35,725 bases of DNA, taken from the NCBI GenBank assembly GCA_049437325.1, contig JBMTIM010000033.1:1-35725 (forward strand), read 5' to 3'. The stretch's first letter is position 1. Each line of letters begins with the position of its first letter. Shown here one piece after another: positions 25,063 to 31,644 of this stretch. The position numbers were made by a program, and so were the translations under genes. This stretch comes from UBA11606 sp049437325 (GTDB taxonomy: Bacteria > Actinomycetota > Acidimicrobiia > Acidimicrobiales > Aldehydirespiratoraceae). The notes beneath the pieces are model-generated. The model saw only the letters and a list, made by a program, of their open reading frames with translations, ran no database searches and was not told the DNA's origin.

Positions 25063-25944
25063 ATCGCTCCGCTTCTCCAACTCGACCAACTGACCAAGCG
25101 CTTCGGCGACACGACTGCGGTGGATGGTGTCTCGTTGTCAGTCGATCGCGGCGAGATCGTCGGTCTGATCGGTGCGAATGGTTCGGGGAAGACCACCACG
25201 ATGCGGATGTTGCTGGGCCTCATCCGCCCCACCGCCGGTTCGGCCAGGATCGCTGGCGGTGACGTCGCCCGAGCGGCGGTGCGCGACGGCGTCGGCTACT
25301 TGCCCGACGACCCACCGCTCGACGAGCGCTGGACGGTCGGCGAGCAGCTCGACTGGTGGGAGTCGGTCCGGGGACCGGCACGGCGGCGGGCCGACATCGA
25401 AGGAGTGTTGGGTGTCGAATCGAACAAGCGCATCTCGGAACTCTCCCGAGGCAACCGGCAAAAAGTCGCCATCACGCTGACGTTGATGCACGATCCGCAG
25501 CTGATCGTGATGGACGAACCTGCCACGGGTCTCGACCCGCTGGTGCGACGCGAGCTCTGGGCGGCGCTGCGAGCCGCCGCCGATCGGGGGGCTGCTGTCT
25601 TCGTCTCGTCGCATGTGCTCGGCGACATCGAACATGTCTGTGACCGAGTTGTTGTGCTGCGAGAGGGGAGGGCTGTGTTCGACGGGCCGGTCGACGAGCT
25701 CGCTCGCTCGAGTCGCCGCATCGTGTCGATCGAGTTCGGGCACGCTGCTCCCCGGGCGGCGTTTGCCGGACTTCCCGGCGTTGTCGGAGTTCTGGCTGAC
25801 AACTCTCGCCTCGACATCGAGGTGGTCGGACCGATCGATGTCTTGGTGAAAGCCGCAGCCGACTTCGAGGTCGTCGACTTCTCCACATCGCAGGCGACCC
25901 TCGAGAGTGGGTTCGTCACGCTCAACGAGGAGGTCGATCGGTGA
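25063..25944 (+). CDS. ABC transporter ATP-binding protein (start codon unusual)
   Basis: The ATPase of an ABC-2-type transporter. Walker A is GANGSGKTTT, the signature loop LSRGNRQK, Walker B LIVMDEPATGLDP and the switch His in SSHVLGD. A C-terminal regulatory part of about 70 residues follows. Homology clearly extends to LLQLDQLTKRFGDTTAVDGV, upstream of the first canonical in-frame start (GTG 25120), and no ATG, GTG or TTG exists in this frame between the VWA stop (25002) and 25120. ATC at 25063 would give a normal N-terminus (M/I-APLLQLDQ). Six bases before it is GACGCT, a weak relative of the local -10 motif. CTG 25090 is a further option. The start is therefore uncertain, the rest firm. 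It is coupled to the permease gene (GTGA overlap). Confidence 0.85.
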   Translation: MAPLLQLDQLTKRFGDTTAVDGVSLSVDRGEIVGLIGANGSGKTTTMRMLLGLIRPTAGSARIAGGDVARAAVRDGVGYLPDDPPLDERWTVGEQLDWWESVRGPARRRADIEGVLGVESNKRISELSRGNRQKVAITLTLMHDPQLIVMDEPATGLDPLVRRELWAALRAAADRGAAVFVSSHVLGDIEHVCDRVVVLREGRAVFDGPVDELARSSRRIVSIEFGHAAPRAAFAGLPGVVGVLADNSRLDIEVVGPIDVLVKAAADFEVVDFSTSQATLESGFVTLNEEVDR

Positions 25945-26741
25945 GCCGTGCCCCGTTCCTCACCCGAGCTCTCCGGCTTCGGATCCGTTCGTTGGTCGGC
26001 TGGGGAACGGGCACCGTTGCCTTCGTCTCGATGATGGTCGCCGTCTTCCCGGTCGTGCGTGACGATTCCAGCTTCGACGAGTTGTTGGCGGAGTACCCAG
26101 AGCCGATTCGCGCCCTCATCGGCGGCGACGTGTCGCTGTCGAGCGGGCCGGGATTCATGAGCGCCGAGCTGTATTCACTCATGTTGCCGGTCCTCACTGC
26201 GCTCCTCGCCGCCAACGCAGCGGCAGCCCTGCTCGGCGGGGAGGATGAACGCGGTTGGCTGTCGTTCGTCGTCAGCGGCCCGACGACTCGAACGCGCATT
26301 GTTGTGGAGACGGCGACGGCGGTTGCACTGGTCGCAGCAGTCCCGGTCGTGGCTGCTGCGCTCACGGTCGTCGTGGCCGGCCCGATGGTCGACCTCGGCC
26401 TGGGTGCCGGTCGTCTTGTCGAGGTGTCGGTCGTGATGTGGGTGTTCGGTGTGCTGTTCGGTGCTGCCGCCTTGCTCGTAGCCGCAGCGGCAGGACGTCG
26501 CAGCACTGCGATCGGTGCCGCGGCAGGTCTGGTCGTTTTTGCCTACGCCGCCGAGATCGTCGGCTCGATTGCGTCGTGGGGTCGACCGCTCCAGGCCCTG
26601 TCACCATTCCATCACCTGGTTGCCACCCAGCCGGCCGTCCTCGGAGCACCGTGGCTTGCCGTCGTGACAACGCTCGCGGTCGCTGCTGCGATGACCGTGG
26701 TTGCTGCGCTGCTCGTGGAGCGCCGTGATCTCGTGGGCTGA
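25941..26741 (+). CDS. ABC transporter permease (ABC-2 type)
   Basis: A 266-residue membrane protein with about six transmembrane segments, starting near WGTGTVAFVSMMVAVFP. Others are at SLMLPVLTALLAANAAAAL, VALVAAVPVVAAALTVVVA, VVMWVFGVLFGAAALLVAA, AAGLVVFAYAAEIVGSI and the C-terminal LAVVTTLAVAAAMTVVAALL. An extracellular-type loop with DDSSFDELLAEYPEPIRALI follows the first helix, as in ABC-2 exporters. Its GTG start overlaps the ATPase stop by four bases. The substrate is not evident; its place before mftF leaves open a link with mycofactocin handling. A 10-bp inverted repeat spans its stop codon. Confidence 0.85.
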   Translation: MSRAPFLTRALRLRIRSLVGWGTGTVAFVSMMVAVFPVVRDDSSFDELLAEYPEPIRALIGGDVSLSSGPGFMSAELYSLMLPVLTALLAANAAAALLGGEDERGWLSFVVSGPTTRTRIVVETATAVALVAAVPVVAAALTVVVAGPMVDLGLGAGRLVEVSVVMWVFGVLFGAAALLVAAAAGRRSTAIGAAAGLVVFAYAAEIVGSIASWGRPLQALSPFHHLVATQPAVLGAPWLAVVTTLAVAAAMTVVAALLVERRDLVG

Positions 26742-26770
26742 TCACGGCGGGCGGTAGCGCCACGCTACCG
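26721..26770. repeat. Two tandem inverted repeats between permease and mftF
   Basis: The first is a perfect 10-bp repeat, CGCCGTGATC (26721-26730) with GATCACGGCG (26740-26749), spanning the permease stop. The second is a perfect 8-bp repeat, CGGTAGCG (26752-26759) with CGCTACCG (26763-26770), and its right arm contains most of the mftF -10 element. There is no T run, so this may be a U-tract-less terminator, an operator, or both. Confidence 0.6.
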
Positions 26771-26771
26771 T
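26766..26771 (+). promoter_or_regulatory. -10 hexamer TACCGT of mftF (leaderless)
   Basis: TACCGT is eight bases before the mftF ATG at 26780. It lies inside the right arm of an 8-bp inverted repeat, so a dimeric repressor bound there would block transcription. Confidence 0.55.
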
Positions 26772-26779
26772 CACCGCCC

Positions 26780-28189
26780 ATGGCCGAACCTGTGCTTGCG
26801 CCCAGCGGACTGAGGCTCATCGTCGATGGCAACCTTCATCGCAGCGATCAGGGACGGCGGATACTCGGCGGAGCGCCGTTGCGTGCAGTTCGGCTCAGTG
26901 ACGCAGGTGCCGCTGCGGTCGACGGCTGGATCGGCGGTGCGCCGGTCGGAGGCGGCGAAGCCGAACGACGATTGGCGCGTCGACTGCTCTCCGGCGGTCT
27001 CGTCCACCCGCAGGTCGAGCCGGTTGCCGTCGACGATGTCACGGTCGTGACCCCGGTGCTCGATGACGCTGCGGGTGCCCGCCGACTCGTCGAATGCCTG
27101 CCCGGCATCCCGATCATCGTCGTCGACGACGGTTCGGCGGTGCCACTTCGCCTCGATGGTCCAGGCGTCACCCTCATTCGCCACGACTCACCGCAAGGTC
27201 CGGCTGCAGCCAGGATGACCGGCCTCGAACAGGTCACCACGACGAATGTGGTCTTCGTCGATGCCGACATCGAACTCACGGTGGACGCCATTGCCTCACT
27301 TCTCGGCCACTTCGCCGATCCCGAAGTGGTTGCCGTGGCGCCGCGGGTGGCGTCGGCGCCGGGACGTGGACTTCTCGCCGCCTACGAAGAGAACTTCTCG
27401 CCGCTCGATCTCGGTCCAGTTCCCTCGCCGGTCGGCCCGGGGCGGGTCGTCGCCTTCCTCCCGAGCGCGACACTGCTGCTCCGAACCGCCGTCGTCCGAG
27501 CGCAGGGAGGATTCGATTCGACGCTTCGCCACGGCGAGGACGTCGACCTGATCTGGCGACTTGCCGCCGAGGGTCGGGTCATCCGCTACGACCCCTCGGT
27601 CGTCGTCGTGCACCGCCCCCGGTCCGATTGGCAGGCGTGGTTCTGCCAACGCGTTGCGTACGGCTCGTCATCTGCACCGTTGGCGGCTCGGCATGGGGAC
27701 GCGGCAGCGCCGGCGCGGCCGCCGGCCCCGGTCGTGCTCGGGCTTGTCGCTGCTGCTGTTGTGCCGCGCCGGGCGCTTCCCGCTGTCGCGTGTGCGACGG
27801 TCGCGCTGGTGCATCGCCGGGTCGTTGCTGCGTTCGGTGGTGAGGCTCCACCGGGGATCACCGTCAGGGCCGTCGAGCACGCGGTCGGATCGACCATCAC
27901 TGCGCTCGTGCGTGCCTGGTGGCCGTTCACCCTTCTCGCCGGGGCCGCCTCGCGCCGACTTCGCCGTCGAGTCGGCGTTGCACTCATCGGGGTGACCGCC
28001 TCCGACTACGCACGATCGGGACGCCACGTCGACCCCGTGCGAGGTGTCGGACTCCGACTCGTCGATCACCTTGCCTACGGCGTTGGCGTCTGGCAAGGAG
28101 CGATCCGACATCGATCGATGAAGGCGCTCGTGCCGGTCGTGGGAACTCGTGGCCACCCGTCGAACACGGCTACCGTCGCGGACCCATGA
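26780..28189 (+). CDS. mftF: Mycofactocin glycosyltransferase MftF
   Basis: A 469-residue GT2-family enzyme that, in known systems, adds a chain of glucose units to premycofactocin. The N-terminal 80 residues contain a PqqD-like or peptide-recognition region (RRILGGAPLRAVRLSDAG). The GT-A domain begins VTVVTPVLDD, with IIVVDDGS, the metal-binding FVDADIELT, and HGEDVDLIWRLAAEG as the catalytic-base segment. After about residue 310, hydrophobic stretches (PPAPVVLGLVAAAVVP; WWPFTLLAGAA) suggest membrane association. Length and arrangement match MftF. It lies far from mftABC but on the same strand, and ends by a four-base overlap with the beta-lactamase-like gene. Confidence 0.9.
   Translation: MAEPVLAPSGLRLIVDGNLHRSDQGRRILGGAPLRAVRLSDAGAAAVDGWIGGAPVGGGEAERRLARRLLSGGLVHPQVEPVAVDDVTVVTPVLDDAAGARRLVECLPGIPIIVVDDGSAVPLRLDGPGVTLIRHDSPQGPAAARMTGLEQVTTTNVVFVDADIELTVDAIASLLGHFADPEVVAVAPRVASAPGRGLLAAYEENFSPLDLGPVPSPVGPGRVVAFLPSATLLLRTAVVRAQGGFDSTLRHGEDVDLIWRLAAEGRVIRYDPSVVVVHRPRSDWQAWFCQRVAYGSSSAPLAARHGDAAAPARPPAPVVLGLVAAAVVPRRALPAVACATVALVHRRVVAAFGGEAPPGITVRAVEHAVGSTITALVRAWWPFTLLAGAASRRLRRRVGVALIGVTASDYARSGRHVDPVRGVGLRLVDHLAYGVGVWQGAIRHRSMKALVPVVGTRGHPSNTATVADP
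28171..28176 (+). promoter_or_regulatory. -10 hexamer TACCGT of the beta-lactamase-like gene
   Basis: TACCGT inside the end of mftF is nine bases before the ATG at 28186. The hydrolase can thus be transcribed from its own leaderless promoter as well as by read-through. Confidence 0.45.
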
Positions 28190-29313
28190 ACCTGCCCGCT
28201 GCGATCGTGCCGTCTCGTCTCGACGACCTGCTCGGACGGGCCCGTCGCGAAGTGGATGAAGGCCGTCTGCCCGGCTTCCAGCTCGCCGTCGGTTTCGAAG
28301 GCGAGGTGGTGTTCGCCGAGGCGTACGGGGATGCGCGTGACGATGCGAGGTTTCACACGTATTCCGCGGTCAAACCGACGGTGAGCCTCACGGTGTTGGA
28401 ACTCGCAGCTGAAGGATGGCTCAGTCTCGACGACCCGGTTGCGTCGATCCTTCCGACGTTCGGGACCAAGGGCAAGGAGCGAATCACCGTCTCGCAGGTT
28501 CTCCTCCACAAGGGAGGCTTCCCTGCGGCACCGATGGCGCCTCGGATCGCGATCGACCGACCGGCTCGCCTCCAGCGCTACAGCTCGTGGCACACGACCT
28601 GGGAGCCCGGGACTCGATTCGAGTATCACCCGTCGTCTGCCCACTGGGTCTTGGCCGACCTCATCGAAGAGGTCTCGGGCCGGCCGTTTGCCGATGTCAT
28701 CACCGAGCGGCTCATGGAGCCGGCCGGGCAGCCCCGCTGGCTCGCAATCCCGGAAGCCGAGCAGGGTGACATCACCGACGTGTATTGCGTCGGTGAGCCG
28801 ATCGATCCGGCCGAGTTCGAGGCGCACTTCGGCGTCGCCCTGCCGGTCACCGAGGTCACCGATGATGCGCTCACGTCGTTCAACGATCCGGGCGTTCGAG
28901 CGCTGGGGCAACCCGGCGGTGGCGGAATCACGTCGGCCAGCGGGTTTGCCTCGTGGTACCAGGCGATCCTGCACGATGACGGTGAGATTCTGCGTCCTGA
29001 GGTCAAGCAGGATGCCCTCACCGTCGTCCGTCAGACCCACCAGGATCACATGGGGGTTGCGGCCAATCGCACCCACGCCTTCATCCTCGCCGGTGACGAT
29101 GGGCGGGCCAACGGCCGCGGCCATGGTCATTCGGTGAGTCCGATGACGTTCGGACATGGTGGTGCGCGGGGTCAGTTGGCCTGGGCGGATCCGGTGTCGG
29201 GCGTGTCGTTCGGTTTCATGACCCACGGGCTGGAACGACATCGGTTGCACGAAGCCCGTCGTTCGGTTGCGCTCTCGACCAGGGCCGGTCTGCTCACGAC
29301 GCCCGTCGACTGA
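28186..29313 (+). CDS. Serine hydrolase of the class C beta-lactamase/esterase family
   Basis: A 375-residue penicillin-binding-protein-like hydrolase. The nucleophile is in SAVK (SxxK motif, YSAVKPTVSL). The second motif is a Tyr in FEYHPSSAHW, and the third HGG in FGHGGARGQLAW. No signal peptide is seen, so it probably acts inside the cell as an esterase, amidase or peptidase rather than as a secreted antibiotic-resistance enzyme. The ATG overlaps the mftF stop (ATGA). The 3' end overlaps the convergent MFS gene by 20 bases. Similar EstB-like enzymes are common in actinobacteria with lipid or steroid catabolism. Confidence 0.9.
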   Translation: MNLPAAIVPSRLDDLLGRARREVDEGRLPGFQLAVGFEGEVVFAEAYGDARDDARFHTYSAVKPTVSLTVLELAAEGWLSLDDPVASILPTFGTKGKERITVSQVLLHKGGFPAAPMAPRIAIDRPARLQRYSSWHTTWEPGTRFEYHPSSAHWVLADLIEEVSGRPFADVITERLMEPAGQPRWLAIPEAEQGDITDVYCVGEPIDPAEFEAHFGVALPVTEVTDDALTSFNDPGVRALGQPGGGGITSASGFASWYQAILHDDGEILRPEVKQDALTVVRQTHQDHMGVAANRTHAFILAGDDGRANGRGHGHSVSPMTFGHGGARGQLAWADPVSGVSFGFMTHGLERHRLHEARRSVALSTRAGLLTTPVD

Positions 29314-30454
29314 CCAGCGCCCTCGCGGTTGCCCATGTCGTGGCCATTGCGATGCAGGTGACGAGCGCCACCGGTGCGAGCGCTTCGCTGCTGGTTCGAT
29401 CGGCGAGCAGGCCGATCCCGGCGGGCACCATGATGGCGCCAAGCGATGCGGCGGCGAACTGGTAGCCGACGAACCGAGCGGCGTTCCGAGAGCCGAGATA
29501 TACCGGTGTTCGATTGACCACCACCGGGAACATCACCGAGAACGCCAGCCCGAGGATGGGGAGAGCCGAGCCGCCCAGGCCCCCCGGATCGAGAACGAGG
29601 ATGAGCGCACCGAAGATACCCAGTGCCGAGGCTCGACTCATCAGCACCTCGGGCGTGATGCGGTCTCCGAGCCATGCCATGGCAAATCTGCCGATGGTCA
29701 GGCCACCCCAGTACGCCGAGACGAACCAGCCACCGGTGGTCTCGGACACCCCTCGGGCTTCGGTGAGCAACGTGAAGCTCCACTGCCCGGCACCCACCTC
29801 GACCCCGACGTAGAGAAAGAACCAGAACAACAGCAGGGCGAGCAGTCGGCCGGAATCGGCGGGGTCTGCAGTGCCGGTCGAGGCGATCTGGTCGTCGTCG
29901 ATCGGTAGATCGAAGCCCCGAGCGGTGCTGAGCGTGACGAACGCAACGAGCAACTGAATCGAGCCGAGGATGAGGAACGGCGTGCCCCACCGGCCACCGT
30001 TGGCGACGAATGCAACTGCGACGATCGGGCCGATTGCGGCCCCGACCCCGTAGAACCCATGAATCAGGCCCATCGCCCGGCTGCCCCGACTCACCGCGAC
30101 CCATGTGTTGATCGAAGCGTCGAGCAGACCGTTTCCGAGGCCGAGGATCAGGAAGCCGAACAGTGTCCCGACCCAACTCGAGCCGACGCCGATCCACCAG
30201 AGTGCGCCCGCCGCGAGTGCACCGCCGGTTCGGATGACTGCGGTTGCACCGAACCGATCGGTCAGGTGGCCCGACCCTGCCGACGCCGTCATGTAGCCGC
30301 CGGCGAGTCCGGCGAAGATCAGACCGAAGTGCCCGTCGGAGCGGCCGAATGTGTCGCGCATCGAAGGCCACAGGGGGCCGAGGGCTCCATCGGTCGCTCC
30401 GAGCACGACGAACGCAACCAGTGCGAGCGTTGCGGCGCGTTTCGTCTTCAGCAC
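29294..30454 (-). CDS. Major facilitator superfamily transporter
   Basis: A 386-residue membrane protein with about twelve hydrophobic helices (ATLALVAFVVLGATDGALGP at the start, AATLGAI-like helices to the end). The MFS loop motif between helices 2 and 3 is GHLTDRFGATAV. WPSMRDTFGRSDGHFGLIFAG follows helix 1, as in fucose/sugar- or drug-type MFS proteins. The start is GTG 30454; further upstream residues belong to a promoter region. CAGACT lies six bases before it on the minus strand. The substrate is unknown. It is divergent from the ABM monooxygenase gene and converges on the hydrolase gene. Confidence 0.88.
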   Translation of the reverse strand: MLKTKRAATLALVAFVVLGATDGALGPLWPSMRDTFGRSDGHFGLIFAGLAGGYMTASAGSGHLTDRFGATAVIRTGGALAAGALWWIGVGSSWVGTLFGFLILGLGNGLLDASINTWVAVSRGSRAMGLIHGFYGVGAAIGPIVAVAFVANGGRWGTPFLILGSIQLLVAFVTLSTARGFDLPIDDDQIASTGTADPADSGRLLALLLFWFFLYVGVEVGAGQWSFTLLTEARGVSETTGGWFVSAYWGGLTIGRFAMAWLGDRITPEVLMSRASALGIFGALILVLDPGGLGGSALPILGLAFSVMFPVVVNRTPVYLGSRNAARFVGYQFAAASLGAIMVPAGIGLLADRTSSEALAPVALVTCIAMATTWATARALVSRRAS

Positions 30455-30471
30455 GCCACGAGTCTGGCGAC

Positions 30472-30477
30472 TAGAAC
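30472..30477 (+). promoter_or_regulatory. -10 hexamer TAGAAC of the ABM monooxygenase gene (leaderless)
   Basis: TAGAAC is eight bases before the ATG at 30486, with no ribosome site between. Confidence 0.5.
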
Positions 30478-30485
30478 CTGGGCCC

Positions 30486-30788
30486 ATGCTCATCGTCGCC
30501 GGAACATTCAGATTCGACCCTGACAAGCTCGACGCCGTCGTTGCGCTGCAGGGCCCGCTCATGGAGGAGGTTCGAGCCGAAGTCGGCTGTCAGGCGTACG
30601 TCTTCTCCAACGACACCCAAGAGCCAGGGGTGCAACATCTGTTCGAGATCTGGGATGACGAGGCTGCGTTGGCAGCGCATGCCCGAGCGCCGCACATGTC
30701 GACCTACCGCGAAGCGATGCAGCAGTTGGGTGCGCTGATCAGTCGCGAGGTCGTTCGGTACGACGTGGGCGATGCACAGCCGCTCTAG
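30486..30788 (+). CDS. ABM-domain (antibiotic biosynthesis monooxygenase-like) protein
   Basis: A 100-residue single-domain protein of the dimeric alpha-beta barrel ABM family, including YgiN-type quinol monooxygenases. LIVAGTFRFDPDKLDAVVAL is strand 1 and helix 1. GCQAYVFSNDTQEPGVQHLFEIWDDEAALAAH is the conserved centre, and HMSTYREAMQQL the final helix. Cofactor-free oxidation of a quinol or small aromatic is possible but unproven. Its TAG stop shares CTAG with the convergent enoyl-CoA hydratase gene. Confidence 0.88.
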   Translation: MLIVAGTFRFDPDKLDAVVALQGPLMEEVRAEVGCQAYVFSNDTQEPGVQHLFEIWDDEAALAAHARAPHMSTYREAMQQLGALISREVVRYDVGDAQPL

Positions 30789-31555
30789 CGGCCGCGTTCG
30801 GCGAGATAGGCCGCACCGGCTGCACGCGACTCCTCGTCGTGGAGGGCATTGACGAGCGAATCGGCATCGGACCAGGCTGTGGCGGTCGACACCAATGCTT
30901 CAGCGGCCGCGTCGACTGCCATGAGGGTGGCGCGCAACGTGAGGCGCGACTTTTCGGCAAGTGCTCGCGCCAACTCCTCGGCATCATGCAGGTAGGCATC
31001 GTCGCTCGACACCGTGTTGACCATGCCGCGCAGGTGCGCCTCTCGGGCGCTGAACGACCGACACGTCATGACGAGTTCGCGGGTGGCTGCGGGACCGATC
31101 TCACGGACCAGCCGTTGGATACCACCCCACGCCAGTGGAATGCCCAGATCGACTTCAGGTATCGCGAAGTTCGTCGACTCGGCGGCGACTCGCAAGTCAC
31201 AGGCTGCAGCCAGGACGACACCGCCACCGATGCAGTGGCCGTGGATCGCTGCGATCGTGACAGCCTGCATCGCCTCGATCGCCTCGGCCATGCGACGCCC
31301 GGCATCGGCTGCGTGGCGCGGGAGTGTGCCGGTCGGACCGCCGAACGAAGCGAGATCGGCACCAGCTGTGAATGCCCGCCCGGCCCCGTGCACGATCACC
31401 ACGCGCACCTCGGCGAGACCGTCGAACCAGTCTGCAGCCGCCACCAATTCCTCGAGGCAGTGGGTGCTCAGCGGGTTGAGTTTCTCGGGCCGGTTGAGTC
31501 TCAGTCGGCCGACCCGACCCTCGGCAGTGCAGTCCAGCGTTTCGAAATCGGGCAT
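30785..31555 (-). CDS. Enoyl-CoA hydratase/isomerase family protein
   Basis: A 256-residue crotonase. LRLNRPEKLNPLS, the oxyanion segments AGRAFTAGADLASF and IHGHCIGGGVVLAAACDLRVAAE, and IPEVDLGIPLAWGGIQRL are all standard. The acidic residue in IPEVDLG is kept, but the first catalytic Glu position (in GGGVVL) is not acidic. Hydratase activity may therefore be replaced by isomerase or another crotonase reaction. The ATG at 31555 is chosen because TATGGT is six bases upstream; another in-frame ATG at 31582 would place the promoter inside the gene. The stop shares CTAG with the convergent ABM gene. Confidence 0.9.
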   Translation of the reverse strand: MPDFETLDCTAEGRVGRLRLNRPEKLNPLSTHCLEELVAAADWFDGLAEVRVVIVHGAGRAFTAGADLASFGGPTGTLPRHAADAGRRMAEAIEAMQAVTIAAIHGHCIGGGVVLAAACDLRVAAESTNFAIPEVDLGIPLAWGGIQRLVREIGPAATRELVMTCRSFSAREAHLRGMVNTVSSDDAYLHDAEELARALAEKSRLTLRATLMAVDAAAEALVSTATAWSDADSLVNALHDEESRAAGAAYLAERGR

Positions 31556-31561
31556 GTGGAG

Positions 31562-31567
31562 ACCATA
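31562..31567 (-). promoter_or_regulatory. -10 hexamer TATGGT of the enoyl-CoA hydratase gene (leaderless)
   Basis: TATGGT on the minus strand is six bases before the ATG at 31555 and favours this start over an upstream ATG at 31582. Confidence 0.5.
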
Positions 31568-31644
31568 GAGGGGTCCGTTCATTGCCGCAGGGCTCGACGT
31601 TCGAAGGGGACATCACGACCGGGAGATCGCGCCACTGTCGACGG

